Shown here: positions 27,369-38,372 of the stretch, in pieces | Position numbering within the stretch: position 1 is the stretch's first letter | Layout: each line of letters begins with the position of its first letter | Source of the DNA: Duganella sp. SG902 | GTDB taxonomy: Bacteria; Pseudomonadota; Gammaproteobacteria; Burkholderiales; Burkholderiaceae_D | Length of the DNA: 64,000 bases | Reading direction: 5' to 3' | NCBI RefSeq assembly: GCF_013376005.1 | Contig: NZ_JABMJK010000001.1 | Span: 186,001-250,000 of the forward strand | Translations under genes and position numbers: made by a program | Notes under the pieces: generated by a model | What the model was told of the DNA's origin: nothing | Seen by the model: the letters and a program-made list of their open reading frames with translations, nothing else | The model's database searches: none

Positions 27369-27381
27369 GGCAGTGACTGCC
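27369..27381. promoter_or_regulatory. 13-bp palindrome upstream of the gallate transporter gene
   Basis: GGCAGTGACTGCC is a perfect odd palindrome, with partial extension outward, in the 131-bp gap between the LysR gene and the MFS gene. It could be an operator or a weak terminator for the regulator gene. The T-N-A rule of LysR sites is not clearly met. Confidence 0.35.
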
Positions 27382-27428
27382 GCCTTTACATCACTTTACA
27401 CAAAGCCAAAACCAAGACAGGAGACTTA

Positions 27429-28763
27429 ATGAATATCGGACAAACGCTCGACGTCCGGGCGCACATCAACAGCCGCAAAATGAGCGGCTACCAATGGCTG
27501 CTGCTCGCCCTCTGTTTCCTGATCGTCGCCACCGACGGCATGGACGTGGCCATCATGGGCTTCCTCGCGCCGGCCATCACCAAGGAATGGGGCATCTCGC
27601 GCGCCGCCTTCGGCGTTGTGATGAGCGCCGCGCCGATCGGCCTGGCCATCGGCGCGATCCTGGTCGGCCCGATGTCGGACCGCTTCGGCCGCAAGAAGCT
27701 GCTGATGACCTCCGTCGCCTGGTTCGGCGCCTTCAGCGTGTTGAGCGCCTTCGCCAACGACGTCACCACGTTGTCGCTGCTGCGTTTCCTGACCGGCCTC
27801 GGTCTCGGCGCGGCGATGCCCAACACCACCACCCTGCTGTCGGAATACGTGCCTGAGCGTTCGCGCTCGACGCTGATCGCCATCATGTTCACCGGCTTTA
27901 ATCTCGGCTCGGCGCTGGTCGGCTTTGGTGCGGCCGCGCTGCTGCCCGATTACGGCTGGCGCGCGGTGCTGATCGCCGGCGGCGCGATTCCGCTGGCCTG
28001 CCTGCCGGTCTACCTGCTGCTGGTGCCGGAGTCGGTGCGCTTCCTGGTGGTGCGCAAGTTCCCGGCCGAGCGTGTCGGCCGCACGCTGCGCCGCGTGGTC
28101 GGCGGCGAGGTGCCCGCCAACGCCCAATTCACCATCAGCGAGCCGCAGGTCACAGGTTCGCAGCCGGGCAAGGTACTGTTGTCGGCTGCTTATCGCGGCA
28201 CCACGCTGTCGCTGTGGGGCACTTACTTCATGGGGCTTCTCGTGATTTACCTGCTGAGCGGCTGGCTGCCGACCATGATCAAGGATGCCGGCCTGCCGAT
28301 CGAACGCGCCGCCAACATCACCGCGCTGTTCCAATTGGGCGGCACCGTGGGCGCACTGCTGGTAGGGTACTTCATGGACCGCATCGCGCCAAACAAGGTG
28401 ATCTCGCTGGCCTACGTCGGCGGCGCGGCGTTCATCCTGTGCCTGTCCGCAGGCAGCGTGGAATCCTCGCTGTTCCAGCTGTTCGTGCTGCTGGCGGGCT
28501 TCTGCATGAGCGGCGCCCAGACCGGCCTGAATGCCTACGCGCCGTCGTGCTACCCGACCGTGGTGCGCGCCACTGGCGTCAGCTGGATGCAGGGCATGGG
28601 CCGTTTCGGCAGCATTTTCGGCTCCTTCGCCGGCGGCGTACTGCTGTCGATGGGCTGGGGCTTCAGCGCGGTGATCGCCATCCTGGCGGGACCGGCCACG
28701 CTGGCGGCCATCTTCATCATCATGAACAAGCTCGGTCAACGCGCGGCCGCAGTGAAAGCTTAA
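27429..28763 (+). CDS. galT: Gallate/aromatic acid:H+ symporter, MFS AAHS family
   Basis: A 444-residue 12-helix transporter. The motif DGMDVAIMGFLAPAI in helix 1 and GPMSDRFGRKKLLM in the first loop are diagnostic of the aromatic acid:H+ symporter family (PcaK, GalT, BenK). CAGGAG lies 8 bp before the ATG. It is followed at 12 bp by the gallate dioxygenase gene, so gallate is the likely substrate. Confidence 0.9.
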   Translation: MNIGQTLDVRAHINSRKMSGYQWLLLALCFLIVATDGMDVAIMGFLAPAITKEWGISRAAFGVVMSAAPIGLAIGAILVGPMSDRFGRKKLLMTSVAWFGAFSVLSAFANDVTTLSLLRFLTGLGLGAAMPNTTTLLSEYVPERSRSTLIAIMFTGFNLGSALVGFGAAALLPDYGWRAVLIAGGAIPLACLPVYLLLVPESVRFLVVRKFPAERVGRTLRRVVGGEVPANAQFTISEPQVTGSQPGKVLLSAAYRGTTLSLWGTYFMGLLVIYLLSGWLPTMIKDAGLPIERAANITALFQLGGTVGALLVGYFMDRIAPNKVISLAYVGGAAFILCLSAGSVESSLFQLFVLLAGFCMSGAQTGLNAYAPSCYPTVVRATGVSWMQGMGRFGSIFGSFAGGVLLSMGWGFSAVIAILAGPATLAAIFIIMNKLGQRAAAVKA

Positions 28764-28775
28764 ACAGGAACCATC

Positions 28776-30059
28776 ATGGCCAACATCATCGGCGCCATCG
28801 CCTCTTCCCACACTCCGACCATCGGCTTCGCGCTGGACGCCAACAAGCAGCAGGACGCCGCGTGGGCGCCCATCTTCAAGGCTTACGAGCCTGTGCAACA
28901 ATGGCTGGCGGAGAAAAAGCCCGACGTCATGCTGGTGACCTACAACGATCACGTGACTTCGTTCTTCTTCGACCATTACTCGGCTTTCTCGCTGGGGATC
29001 GGCGAGCGCTACCAGCCAGCTGATGAAGGCGGCGGCGCGCGCAAGCTGCCCCCCGTCGCCGGCCATGCCGGCCTGGCGCGCCACATCGGCCAGTCGCTGA
29101 TGGCGGACGAATTCGACATGTCCTTCTTCCAGGACAAAGGCCTGGACCACGGCTGCTTCTCGCCGCTCTCCATCCTGTGGCCGCATGAGCAGGAATGGCC
29201 GGGCAAGATCGTGCCGCTGCAAATCGGTGTGCTGCAATTCCCGGTGCCGTCGGCGCGCCGCTGCTACAAGCTGGGCCAGGGACTGCGCCGCGCCATCGAA
29301 AGCTATCCTGAGGACCTTAACGTGGTGCTGGTCGCCACCGGCGGCCTGTCGCACCAGGTGCACGGAGAGCGCGCGGGTTTCAACAACACGCCATGGGACC
29401 ATCAGTTCCTCGACCTGTTCGAGAACGATCCTGAAACGCTGCTCAACATGACTCACGCCGACTTCGCCCGCCTCGGCGGATGGGAAAGCGCCGAAGTGGT
29501 GATGTGGATGGCCATGCGCGGCGCCATGTCGGACCAGCTCAATTGCGTCCACCGCGAGTACTACCTGCCGTCGATGACCGGCATCGCCGTGGCGCTGTAC
29601 GAAAACGCCGCATCGGCCGACAAGTCGCTTAACGCGGCGGCCATCGAAGCCCATCGCGCCCACATCGGCCACCAGACCAGGGGCGTGGAAGATTTACCGG
29701 GCACCTACCCGTTCACGCTGGAGACCAGCGTGCGCGCCTACCGCATCAACAAATACCTGCACCAGCTGGTGAAGCCGGAGTTCCGCGCGCAATTCCGGGA
29801 GACGCCGGAAGCGACCTATGACGCGGCCGGCCTCACGCCGCAAGAGCGCGACCTGATCACGCGGCGCGACTGGCGCGGCATGATCCAGTACGGCGTGATC
29901 TTCTTCCTGCTGGAGAAGCTGGGCGCGGTGGTTGGCGTATCCAACCTGCACATCTACGCCGCCATGCGCGGGCAGTCGCTGGAAGACTTCCAGAAGACCC
30001 GCAACGCGCCGGGCGCGCTGTACTCGGTCGGCTCCAGCGCCGCCTGGGACAAAAAATAA
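28776..30059 (+). CDS. galA: Gallate dioxygenase
   Basis: A 427-residue extradiol dioxygenase of the LigAB superfamily with both subunits fused, as in GalA and DesB. The N-terminal LigB-like part holds the likely Fe(II) ligands His12 (SSHTPT), His59 (YNDHVT) and Glu240 (WESAEV); His125 and His193 fit active-site residues known from DesB. The C-terminal part (from about residue 315, RAYRINKYLHQLVKPEFRAQ) is LigA-like. It opens gallate between C4 and C5 to 4-oxalomesaconate. Flanked by the importer and porin genes. Confidence 0.93.
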   Translation: MANIIGAIASSHTPTIGFALDANKQQDAAWAPIFKAYEPVQQWLAEKKPDVMLVTYNDHVTSFFFDHYSAFSLGIGERYQPADEGGGARKLPPVAGHAGLARHIGQSLMADEFDMSFFQDKGLDHGCFSPLSILWPHEQEWPGKIVPLQIGVLQFPVPSARRCYKLGQGLRRAIESYPEDLNVVLVATGGLSHQVHGERAGFNNTPWDHQFLDLFENDPETLLNMTHADFARLGGWESAEVVMWMAMRGAMSDQLNCVHREYYLPSMTGIAVALYENAASADKSLNAAAIEAHRAHIGHQTRGVEDLPGTYPFTLETSVRAYRINKYLHQLVKPEFRAQFRETPEATYDAAGLTPQERDLITRRDWRGMIQYGVIFFLLEKLGAVVGVSNLHIYAAMRGQSLEDFQKTRNAPGALYSVGSSAAWDKK

Positions 30060-30079
30060 ACACAAACGAGGAGACCAAA

Positions 30080-31165
30080 ATGCAGAAAACCATCTATGCC
30101 GCCATGGCGGCAGCCCTGACCGTGGGCGCGGCACAGGCACAGAGCAATGTCACCATGTACGGCATCATCGACGCCGCCGTGGAGACCTACACCAACGCCG
30201 ACGCGGCCGGCAACAGCGTGACCCGCATGCCCAGCCTGGGCGGCGGCATGTTCCCTTCGCGCCTCGGCTTCCGCGGCACGGAAGATCTGGGCGACGGCCT
30301 GAAAGCCATCTTCCAGCTGGAGAACGGCTTCGCGCCGGACACCGGCACGCAAGGCCAGAACCGCCTGTTCGGCCGCCAGGCCTGGGTGGGCCTGCAAGGC
30401 AAATGGGGCCAGCTGACGTTTGGCCGCAACTACAACATGCTGAATATCTCGACCTATGACGTGGACATCATCGGCCCTTCACAGTACGGCCTCGGGTCGC
30501 TGGATTCCTTCATTCCGAATGGGCGCAGCGACAACTCCATCGCCTATCGCGGCACCTTCAGCGGCGTGACCGTCGGCGGCACCTACAGCCTGGGCCGCGA
30601 CACCTCGACCGCCGGCGGTCCGGCCGGCACCAGCTGCGCCGGCGAAAGCGCGGCCGACGCCACCGCCTGCCGCGAGTGGTCCGCCCTGCTGCGCTACGAC
30701 GGCAACGGCTACTCGCTGATCAGCGCCTATGACCGCATCTACGGCGGCGCCGGCGCGGCCAATGGCTTGAACAGCAGCGCCAAGACCGACAGCCGCGCCC
30801 ACGTCGCCGCCTTCATCAAACAGAATGACTGGAAGCTTGGCCTGGGCCTCATTACCCGCAACAACGAGGGTTCGGCCACCCAGCCACGCAGCAACCTGGT
30901 CTACCTCGGCGCGGCCTACAACGTGACGCCGTTCTTCACCATCGACGGCCAGATCGCCAAACTAGATTACCGCGCGACCAACAACGATACCTCGCAGTTC
31001 CTGATACGCGGCGTGTACAACCTGTCCAAGCGCAGCGCGTGGTACGTGGCAGCGGGCCGCATCAGCAACGACGGCACGGCGGCGCTGGCGCTCAGCGCCG
31101 GCGGCTCGGTCGGCGCCGGCATGAACCAGACTGGCCTCATCACCGGCATCAAGCATTCCTTCTGA
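30080..31165 (+). CDS. Outer-membrane porin of the gallate cluster
   Basis: A 361-residue porin with signal peptide (VGAAQA-QS), the mature start QSNVTMYGIIDAAVE and terminal KHSF. It is a clear paralogue of the porin at 7585-8676: the segments around VTRMPSLGG, FRGTEDLG and LSAGGSVGAG are shared. GAGGAG precedes the ATG and the gap to galA is 20 bp, so it is probably co-transcribed and used for gallate entry, comparable to GalP in Pseudomonas, although the family differs from OprD. Confidence 0.9.
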   Translation: MQKTIYAAMAAALTVGAAQAQSNVTMYGIIDAAVETYTNADAAGNSVTRMPSLGGGMFPSRLGFRGTEDLGDGLKAIFQLENGFAPDTGTQGQNRLFGRQAWVGLQGKWGQLTFGRNYNMLNISTYDVDIIGPSQYGLGSLDSFIPNGRSDNSIAYRGTFSGVTVGGTYSLGRDTSTAGGPAGTSCAGESAADATACREWSALLRYDGNGYSLISAYDRIYGGAGAANGLNSSAKTDSRAHVAAFIKQNDWKLGLGLITRNNEGSATQPRSNLVYLGAAYNVTPFFTIDGQIAKLDYRATNNDTSQFLIRGVYNLSKRSAWYVAAGRISNDGTAALALSAGGSVGAGMNQTGLITGIKHSF

Positions 31166-31168
31166 TCT

Positions 31169-31873
31169 TTACAGATCCTCGTGGTGGCCGGAAGCGCCCT
31201 GCTTCCAGTACGCCGAGATACGGGCCGCCTCGCGCGGGTGGCCCTTGTCCACAAACACCGCGTCGCGCACCTGCGCGGCCACCGACGCTTCCCCCGCGAA
31301 CCAGAAGAAGCCTTCGCCCGGCGGCAGTTGCAGCGCGCGGATGGCTTGCAGCAGCGTCGCGCTGTCGACATAGCGCTCCAGTTGCACCTGCGCGGCGCTG
31401 TCGAACGTCAGCGCCGCCGCTTCCTCGCCGCACACCAGCACCTGCACCCTGGCGTCCGCCGGCAGTTCCTCCAGGCGGCGGCGGATGGCTGGCAATGCGG
31501 TCGCGTCGCCGGCCAGTACGTGCCACTCGTAGTCCATCGGGATGATCATCGAGCCGCGCGGGCCGCCGAACACGGCGATCTGCCCCGGCGCCGCCTGGCG
31601 CGCCCAATCCGAAGCCGCGCCGGTGGCGTGCAGCGCGAATTCCACCACCAGTTCGCGCGCGTCGTTGCGGTAGCTGCGCGGGGTGAAGTCGCGCCGCTCC
31701 TCCTCGCTGATCAGGAATTTCACATGGTCGTCGTAGGAAGCCGAGACGAAATCGTGTAAGGTCTCGCCTTTGAATGTTACGCTGACGTAGTTCGGAGCCA
31801 GATGCCGCACCTTCACCACTTCCAGTTCTCGCCGTTTGAGTTCGTGTCGTACACGTTGAATGCGATTTGCCAT
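31169..31873 (-). CDS. Siderophore-interacting protein, FAD-dependent ferric reductase
   Basis: A 234-residue protein of the SIP family: FAD-binding barrel with RSYRN (flavin-binding R-x-Y), then the NAD(P)H-binding part (LAGDATALPAIRRRLEELPA) and terminal AYWKQG. These enzymes release iron from ferric siderophores in the cytoplasm. AAGGAG lies 6 bp before the ATG at 31873; a second ATG at 31876 is too close to it. It is divergent from a MarR regulator with a 32-bp gap, and converges 3 bp from the porin stop. Confidence 0.88.
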   Translation of the reverse strand: MANRIQRVRHELKRRELEVVKVRHLAPNYVSVTFKGETLHDFVSASYDDHVKFLISEEERRDFTPRSYRNDARELVVEFALHATGAASDWARQAAPGQIAVFGGPRGSMIIPMDYEWHVLAGDATALPAIRRRLEELPADARVQVLVCGEEAAALTFDSAAQVQLERYVDSATLLQAIRALQLPPGEGFFWFAGEASVAAQVRDAVFVDKGHPREAARISAYWKQGASGHHEDL

Positions 31874-31890
31874 CATCTGCTCCTTAGTTG

Positions 31891-31907
31891 ATAATGTCAC
31901 CTATTAT
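31891..31907. promoter_or_regulatory. Inverted repeat between ferric reductase and MarR genes
   Basis: ATAAT-GTCACCT-ATTAT forms an AT-rich inverted repeat in the very short divergent gap and overlaps the MarR start region. It is a plausible operator for the MarR protein, repressing both genes. Confidence 0.4.
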
Positions 31908-32358
31908 GACCAAACAAGTTAATAAAGTCAACCAATCGGAGCAGGTGTTCGACGCCATCCATTCGATCATGCATTTGTACCGGGCGCGCCAGCTGCGCGG
32001 CTTGCGCGATACGCCGCATGAGTTGACCCACATGGAGTACAAGGCGCTGGGCTTTTTTGCCCGTCATCCGGGAGCGACGCAGGGGGATCTGGTGGCGCAC
32101 TCGGGGCGCGACAAGGCGCAGCTGGCGCGCTTGCTGAAAGGCTTGCGCGACAAGCAGTTGCTGGATGCGGAGGCCGACGAGAACGACCGCCGCATCACGC
32201 GTCTCAAGCTCAGTGACGAGGGCCGGCGCATTTTCAACAGCCTGCACGATCTGGGCGTGCAGGCTTCCAGCGCGGCGGTGACGGGCATGAGCGCGGAACA
32301 GCTGGCGCAATTGCAGGCGCTGTTGCAGCAGATACGCCAGAACCTTGAAACGGATTAG
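31906..32358 (+). CDS. MarR-family transcriptional regulator
   Basis: A 150-residue dimeric winged-helix regulator: HMEYKALGFFARHPGATQGDLVAHSGRDKAQLARLLKGLRDKQLL covers the helix-turn-helix and DENDRRITRLKLSDEGRRIF the wing, as in MarR proteins. The start at 31906 (MTKQVNK) gives the normal length; ATG at 31894 and TTG at 31888 are alternatives. It is divergent from the siderophore-interacting reductase and probably controls it, sensing iron, redox or a phenolic compound. Confidence 0.85.
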   Translation: MTKQVNKVNQSEQVFDAIHSIMHLYRARQLRGLRDTPHELTHMEYKALGFFARHPGATQGDLVAHSGRDKAQLARLLKGLRDKQLLDAEADENDRRITRLKLSDEGRRIFNSLHDLGVQASSAAVTGMSAEQLAQLQALLQQIRQNLETD

Positions 32359-32364
32359 CGTCAT

Positions 32365-32431
32365 CGTCATTCCGGCGAAGGCCGGAATCCATACATACTC
32401 AGCATGGATTCCGGCTTTCGCCGGAATGACG
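32365..32431. repeat. REP-like palindromic repeat between convergent genes
   Basis: A 67-bp near-perfect palindrome whose arms start CGTCATTCCGGCGAAGGCCG and are themselves hairpins, around an 11-base centre. It lies between the MarR stop and the GH2 stop and is related to the repeat at 573-663. Confidence 0.8.
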
Positions 32432-32441
32432 AGGGTGCTTG

Positions 32442-34202
<1,761 letters not shown>

Positions 34203-34445
34203 CCTTCACCCCATGCTCGGAATCGGTAGTGCGTGCATCGTAACAACGATTAGCACAAACGGCCGGCATCATGCAATTCCGCGCGGAAAAGTGTGGCGCA
34301 AAAACCGTCTTGCTTAACAGTATTGGACACGAAGAACACTGTGAACATTGCTAGCATGGTTTAACAGTTCCGGTCGGCATCGTCATCGCGCGCCAGCGAG
34401 CCCGACCATAAGAATCCAGCGGCGCGCATCACCTGGAGCGACCTC
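34203..34445. other. Divergent intergenic region, GH2 and three-domain gene
   Basis: A 243-bp region without coding sequence, less GC-rich in its middle (34240-34365). It must hold the two divergent promoters; no clear sigma70 hexamer pair, operator or terminator could be assigned. Confidence 0.4.
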
Positions 34446-37400
34446 ATGTCGTCGAATTGCGCGCCGTTCGCCAGCTACTGGCAAGCCGGATACGAAGGGG
34501 CGGACCACGTCAACCACGCGGGGCGCCCGCAGGATATGAACCTGGTCACCGGCCACCTGGACCAGGCCGACGGCGACTATGCCCTGCTGCGGCCGTTCGG
34601 CATCCGCACGGTGCGCGAATCGGCCGGCTGGCGGCTGTGCGAACGCGACGGTCAATTCGATTTCAGCATCCTCGATAGCCGCCTGCAAGCCGCCGCAAAA
34701 CATGGCCTGCAGGTGTGCTGGACCTTCTGCCACTACGGCTGGCCGGACGACGTCGACATCTACGGCGAAGAATTTGTGCCCCGCTTCGTGCGCTACTGCA
34801 CCGAACTGGCGAAATATTTATCGCCGCACGTCGGACCGGCGCCGATCTACTCGCCGATCAACGAAATCTCGTTCCAGAGCTGGGGCCTGTCGGTGCATAT
34901 GTTCCGCTGCAAGAACATGCACGACCCGCGCGCCGGCGAGGCAGGCAAGCGCCAGTTGGTGCGCGCCAGCATCGCCGCGATCGACGCCATCCGCGCCATC
35001 ACGCCTGGCGCCCGCTTCCTGCAATGCGACCCGCTGATCCACGTGATCGCCCCGCCCGACCGCCCCGACTGGCGCGAGCAGGCGGCTGGCTGGCGCGCCT
35101 CGCAGTTCGACGCCTGGGACATGCTGTGCGGCCGCCGCGAGCCCGAACTGGGCGGCGATCCGCGCTATCTCGACCTCATCGGCGGCAACGTCTACCACAG
35201 CAACCAGTGGGAGAGCGGCACCAATCTGCGCCTGTGGTGGCACCTGGACGACCCGCGCCGGCTGCCGCTCAACCAGGCCCTGATCGAACTGCAGCGGCGC
35301 TACGAGCGGCCGCTGCTGCTGGCCGAGACCAGCCACGTCGGCAGCGGCCGCGGCGTCTGGATCCGCCAGATGGCCGAGCAGGCCGCGCTGGCGGTGCAGC
35401 ACGGCGCCGACGTGCGCGGCGTCTGCCTGTACCCGGCCATCGACCGTCCCGACTGGGACAACCCCGACCACTGGCACCGCAGCGGCCTGTGGGACGTTGA
35501 CCTGCACAGCACGCCGCCGCTGGCGCGGCTGCCGGTGCCGGCCTATGCCACCGCGCTGCACCAGGCGATCCGCCTGACCGACCATTTGTGTCCATCACCA
35601 ACCACTAACAGCCCGCACGGGCAAAGGGAGAGCGCTATGCAAACCATGATTGTTTTCTGTCACCTGCGGTGGGACTTCGTCTATCAACGCCCACAGCACC
35701 TGCTGTCGCGCCTGGCCCAACACTACCGCATCCTGTTCGTCGAGGAGCCGGTGTTCGACGAAGGCCCGGCCTTCATGAAGACCTCGACCCCGGCGCCCAA
35801 CATCACCGTGTGCCAGCCGCACACGCCGGTGCAGGCGCCCGGCTTCCACGACGACCAGATCCCGCTGCTGCAGCCGCTGCTGGCCCAGCTGCCCGGCTAT
35901 AACGAGCAGCCGCTGGTGTGGTTCTACACGCCGATGGCGCTGCCGCTGCTGCCGCCCCACGCCGGACTGGTGATCTACGATTGCATGGACGAGCTGTCGG
36001 CCTTCAAGAACCCGCCCAAGCAGCTGCTGCAGCGCGAGACCGCCCTGCTCAAGCGCGCCGACCTGGTGTTCACCGGCGGCCCCAGCCTGTACGAGGCCAA
36101 GCGCAGCCGCCACGACAACACCCACTGCTTCGCCAGCAGCGTCGACGCGGTGCACTTCCACCAGGCGCTGGACCGCAGCAACGGCCATCCGCTGCACGGC
36201 GACATCCCGCACCCGCGGCTGGGCTACTACGGCGTGATCGACGAGCGCTTCGACGCCGGCCTGATCGCCGCCATGGCCGACGCCCATCCGGAATGGCAAC
36301 TGGTGCTGGTGGGGCCGATCGTCAAGATCGACCCGGCCTCGCTGCCGCAGCGCCAGAACATCCACTACCTCGGCCAGCAGTCCTACCAGGTGCTGCCGCA
36401 GTTCCTGGCCGGCTGGGACGTGTGCCTGCTGCCGTTCGCGCTCAATGAGGCGACCCGCTACATCAGCCCGACCAAGGTGCTGGAGTACATGGCGGCCGAG
36501 CTGCCCTCGGTCAGCACCGCCATCACCGACGTCGAGCGGCCGTATGGCGACATCGTCGCCATCGGCCACGACCACGCGGAGTTCATCGCCCACTGCGAGG
36601 CCGCGCTGGCGCTCGACGCGCGCCAGCGCGACGAGCTGGCGCGGCGCATGCGCGCGGTGGTCGAGCGCACCTCGTGGGAACACACGGCCGAGCAGATGCA
36701 CGCGCTCATGCGGCGCACGCCGCCGGGCGCTGGCGCCACGGCCACACCGCCGGGCGCCGCGGCCGGCGTGACTGGCGTGGCCGGCATGACTGGCGCGGCC
36801 GGTGGCGCCGCGCCGGCGGCCAGCATCAACGCCAAGCGCGCCGCGCCGGTCGGCTGCGTGATCATCGGCGGTGGCCCGACCGGCCTGTCGGCGGCCTACC
36901 ACCTGGGCGCCGACACCGTGCTGCTGGAGCGCCACGCGACGGTCGGCGGCTGGTGCCGCTCGATCAAGGACAAGGGCTTCACCTTCGACTACGCCGGCCA
37001 CATCATGTTCTCCAACGACCCGTACGTGCTCAAGCTGTATGACATCCTGCTCGGCGACAACCAGCATTGGCAGATGCGCGAGGCCTGGGTGTACAGCAAG
37101 CAGGTCTACACGCGCTACCCGTTCCAGGGCGCGCTGTACGGCCTGCCGCCGGCGGTCATCAAGGAGTGCATCGTCGGCGCCATCGAGTCACGCTACGGCC
37201 TGGCGGGCGGGGCGCCGCGCTGCGACAGCGAGGCGGTCGAGGATTGCTGCGCCGACGGCACCGCCGATGTCGCCAACAGCGACGCCGGCAGCGCCGTGGC
37301 GCAGACCGAGAACTTCGAGAACTTCATCTACCGCGTGTGGGGCGCCGGCATCGCCAGGCATTTCGCCATCCCCTACAACAAGAAGATCTGGACCGTGCCG

Positions 37401-38249
37401 CTGAAGGACATGGAAACCTCGTGGCTGGGCGGGCGCGTGCCGCTGCCGGACCTGGGCCAGATCATCGAGGGCGCGCTGGAGCCGGTGGCCAAGCCGATGG
37501 GGCCGAACGCCCGCTTCGGCTACCCGCTGCGCGGCGGCTTCCAGGCGCTGATGAACGGTTTCCTGCCGCACATCCGCGGCAAGATCGAGCTGGACGCCAA
37601 CGTGGTGCAGGTGCTGCCGCAGGAGCACACGGTGGTGCTGGCCGACGGCCGCCGCCTGCCCTACGGCAAGCTGATCAGCACGATGCCGCTGCCGCAGCTG
37701 GTGCAGCGCTGCGGCGACGCGGTGCCGGAGGCGGTGCGCAAGGCCGCGCAAGGCTTGCGCCACGTGTCTATCCGCTGCGTCAACATCGGCGTCAACCGCG
37801 CCGGCATCACCGACAAGCACTGGATCTACTACCCCGAGGACAGCATCTTCCACCGCATCTTCGTGCAGGGCAACGCCAGCCCGGAATGCAACGCCCCCGG
37901 CGGCTTCGGCTTCACCTGCGAGATCTCGTACTCGCCGTGGAAGCCGCTGCCGGTGGACGGCGAGGAGCTGATCCAGCGCTGCATCGCCGATTGCATCAAG
38001 GTCGGCTTCATCCGCGCGGATGACGAGGTGGTGGTGGCCAACCAGGTCGACATGCCGTACGCCTACGTGGTGTACGACCACGCGCGCGCGCACAACGTCG
38101 CCACCGTGCGCGAGTGGATGGAGCGGCACGACATCGTGCTGGCCGGCCGCTACAGCGAGTGGGAGTACTACAACTCCGACCACGCCTTCCTGGCCGGGAA
38201 AAAGGCCGCCGAGCGGGTGCGCGACGCCAAGGCGGTAAAAGCTGGTTAA
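34446..38249 (+). CDS. Three-domain protein: GH-A clan hydrolase, glycosyltransferase and FAD-dependent mutase/oxidoreductase
   Basis: A 1267-residue single reading frame. Residues about 1-385 resemble a clan GH-A glycosidase (SPINEISFQSWG acid/base, LLLAETSHVGSGRG nucleophile). Residues 398-750 are a GT-B glycosyltransferase (LRWDFVYQRPQHLLSRLAQH, SPTKVLEYMAAELPSVST). After a Gly/Ala/Pro linker (756-795), residues 800-1267 form an FAD/NAD-binding protein like UDP-galactopyranose mutase or protoporphyrinogen oxidase (VIIGGGPTGLSAAYHL). Met398 (35637) has an AAAGGGAG ribosome site, so a shorter two-domain product may also be made. It heads the catalase-ZIP-cyanophycin gene block. Confidence 0.75.
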   Translation: MSSNCAPFASYWQAGYEGADHVNHAGRPQDMNLVTGHLDQADGDYALLRPFGIRTVRESAGWRLCERDGQFDFSILDSRLQAAAKHGLQVCWTFCHYGWPDDVDIYGEEFVPRFVRYCTELAKYLSPHVGPAPIYSPINEISFQSWGLSVHMFRCKNMHDPRAGEAGKRQLVRASIAAIDAIRAITPGARFLQCDPLIHVIAPPDRPDWREQAAGWRASQFDAWDMLCGRREPELGGDPRYLDLIGGNVYHSNQWESGTNLRLWWHLDDPRRLPLNQALIELQRRYERPLLLAETSHVGSGRGVWIRQMAEQAALAVQHGADVRGVCLYPAIDRPDWDNPDHWHRSGLWDVDLHSTPPLARLPVPAYATALHQAIRLTDHLCPSPTTNSPHGQRESAMQTMIVFCHLRWDFVYQRPQHLLSRLAQHYRILFVEEPVFDEGPAFMKTSTPAPNITVCQPHTPVQAPGFHDDQIPLLQPLLAQLPGYNEQPLVWFYTPMALPLLPPHAGLVIYDCMDELSAFKNPPKQLLQRETALLKRADLVFTGGPSLYEAKRSRHDNTHCFASSVDAVHFHQALDRSNGHPLHGDIPHPRLGYYGVIDERFDAGLIAAMADAHPEWQLVLVGPIVKIDPASLPQRQNIHYLGQQSYQVLPQFLAGWDVCLLPFALNEATRYISPTKVLEYMAAELPSVSTAITDVERPYGDIVAIGHDHAEFIAHCEAALALDARQRDELARRMRAVVERTSWEHTAEQMHALMRRTPPGAGATATPPGAAAGVTGVAGMTGAAGGAAPAASINAKRAAPVGCVIIGGGPTGLSAAYHLGADTVLLERHATVGGWCRSIKDKGFTFDYAGHIMFSNDPYVLKLYDILLGDNQHWQMREAWVYSKQVYTRYPFQGALYGLPPAVIKECIVGAIESRYGLAGGAPRCDSEAVEDCCADGTADVANSDAGSAVAQTENFENFIYRVWGAGIARHFAIPYNKKIWTVPLKDMETSWLGGRVPLPDLGQIIEGALEPVAKPMGPNARFGYPLRGGFQALMNGFLPHIRGKIELDANVVQVLPQEHTVVLADGRRLPYGKLISTMPLPQLVQRCGDAVPEAVRKAAQGLRHVSIRCVNIGVNRAGITDKHWIYYPEDSIFHRIFVQGNASPECNAPGGFGFTCEISYSPWKPLPVDGEELIQRCIADCIKVGFIRADDEVVVANQVDMPYAYVVYDHARAHNVATVREWMERHDIVLAGRYSEWEYYNSDHAFLAGKKAAERVRDAKAVKAG
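35623..35639 (+). promoter_or_regulatory. Internal ribosome site and start inside the three-domain gene
   Basis: AAAGGGAG at 35623-35630, then ATG at 35637, in frame with the large protein at residue 398 and exactly at the border before the glycosyltransferase. A small GCCCG/CGGGC hairpin lies at 35611-35622. This looks like a former intergenic junction. Confidence 0.55.
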
Positions 38250-38372
38250 GCCCATCCATAAATGGCGGTTGTTCGATGCCGGTGCTGTCTTACAGCGCGT
38301 CAGCACCGGCGCCGATACGCAAGCCGCATCACGCCGCCTAAGATGGACCTTCAACCACCAAGGAGGATCGCC

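Noticed and set aside
27426..29672. A 748-codon open frame on the minus strand
   Set aside because: It lies opposite the gallate transporter and dioxygenase genes, has His/Gln/Arg-rich composition without domain patterns, and is a codon-bias shadow typical of GC-rich DNA.
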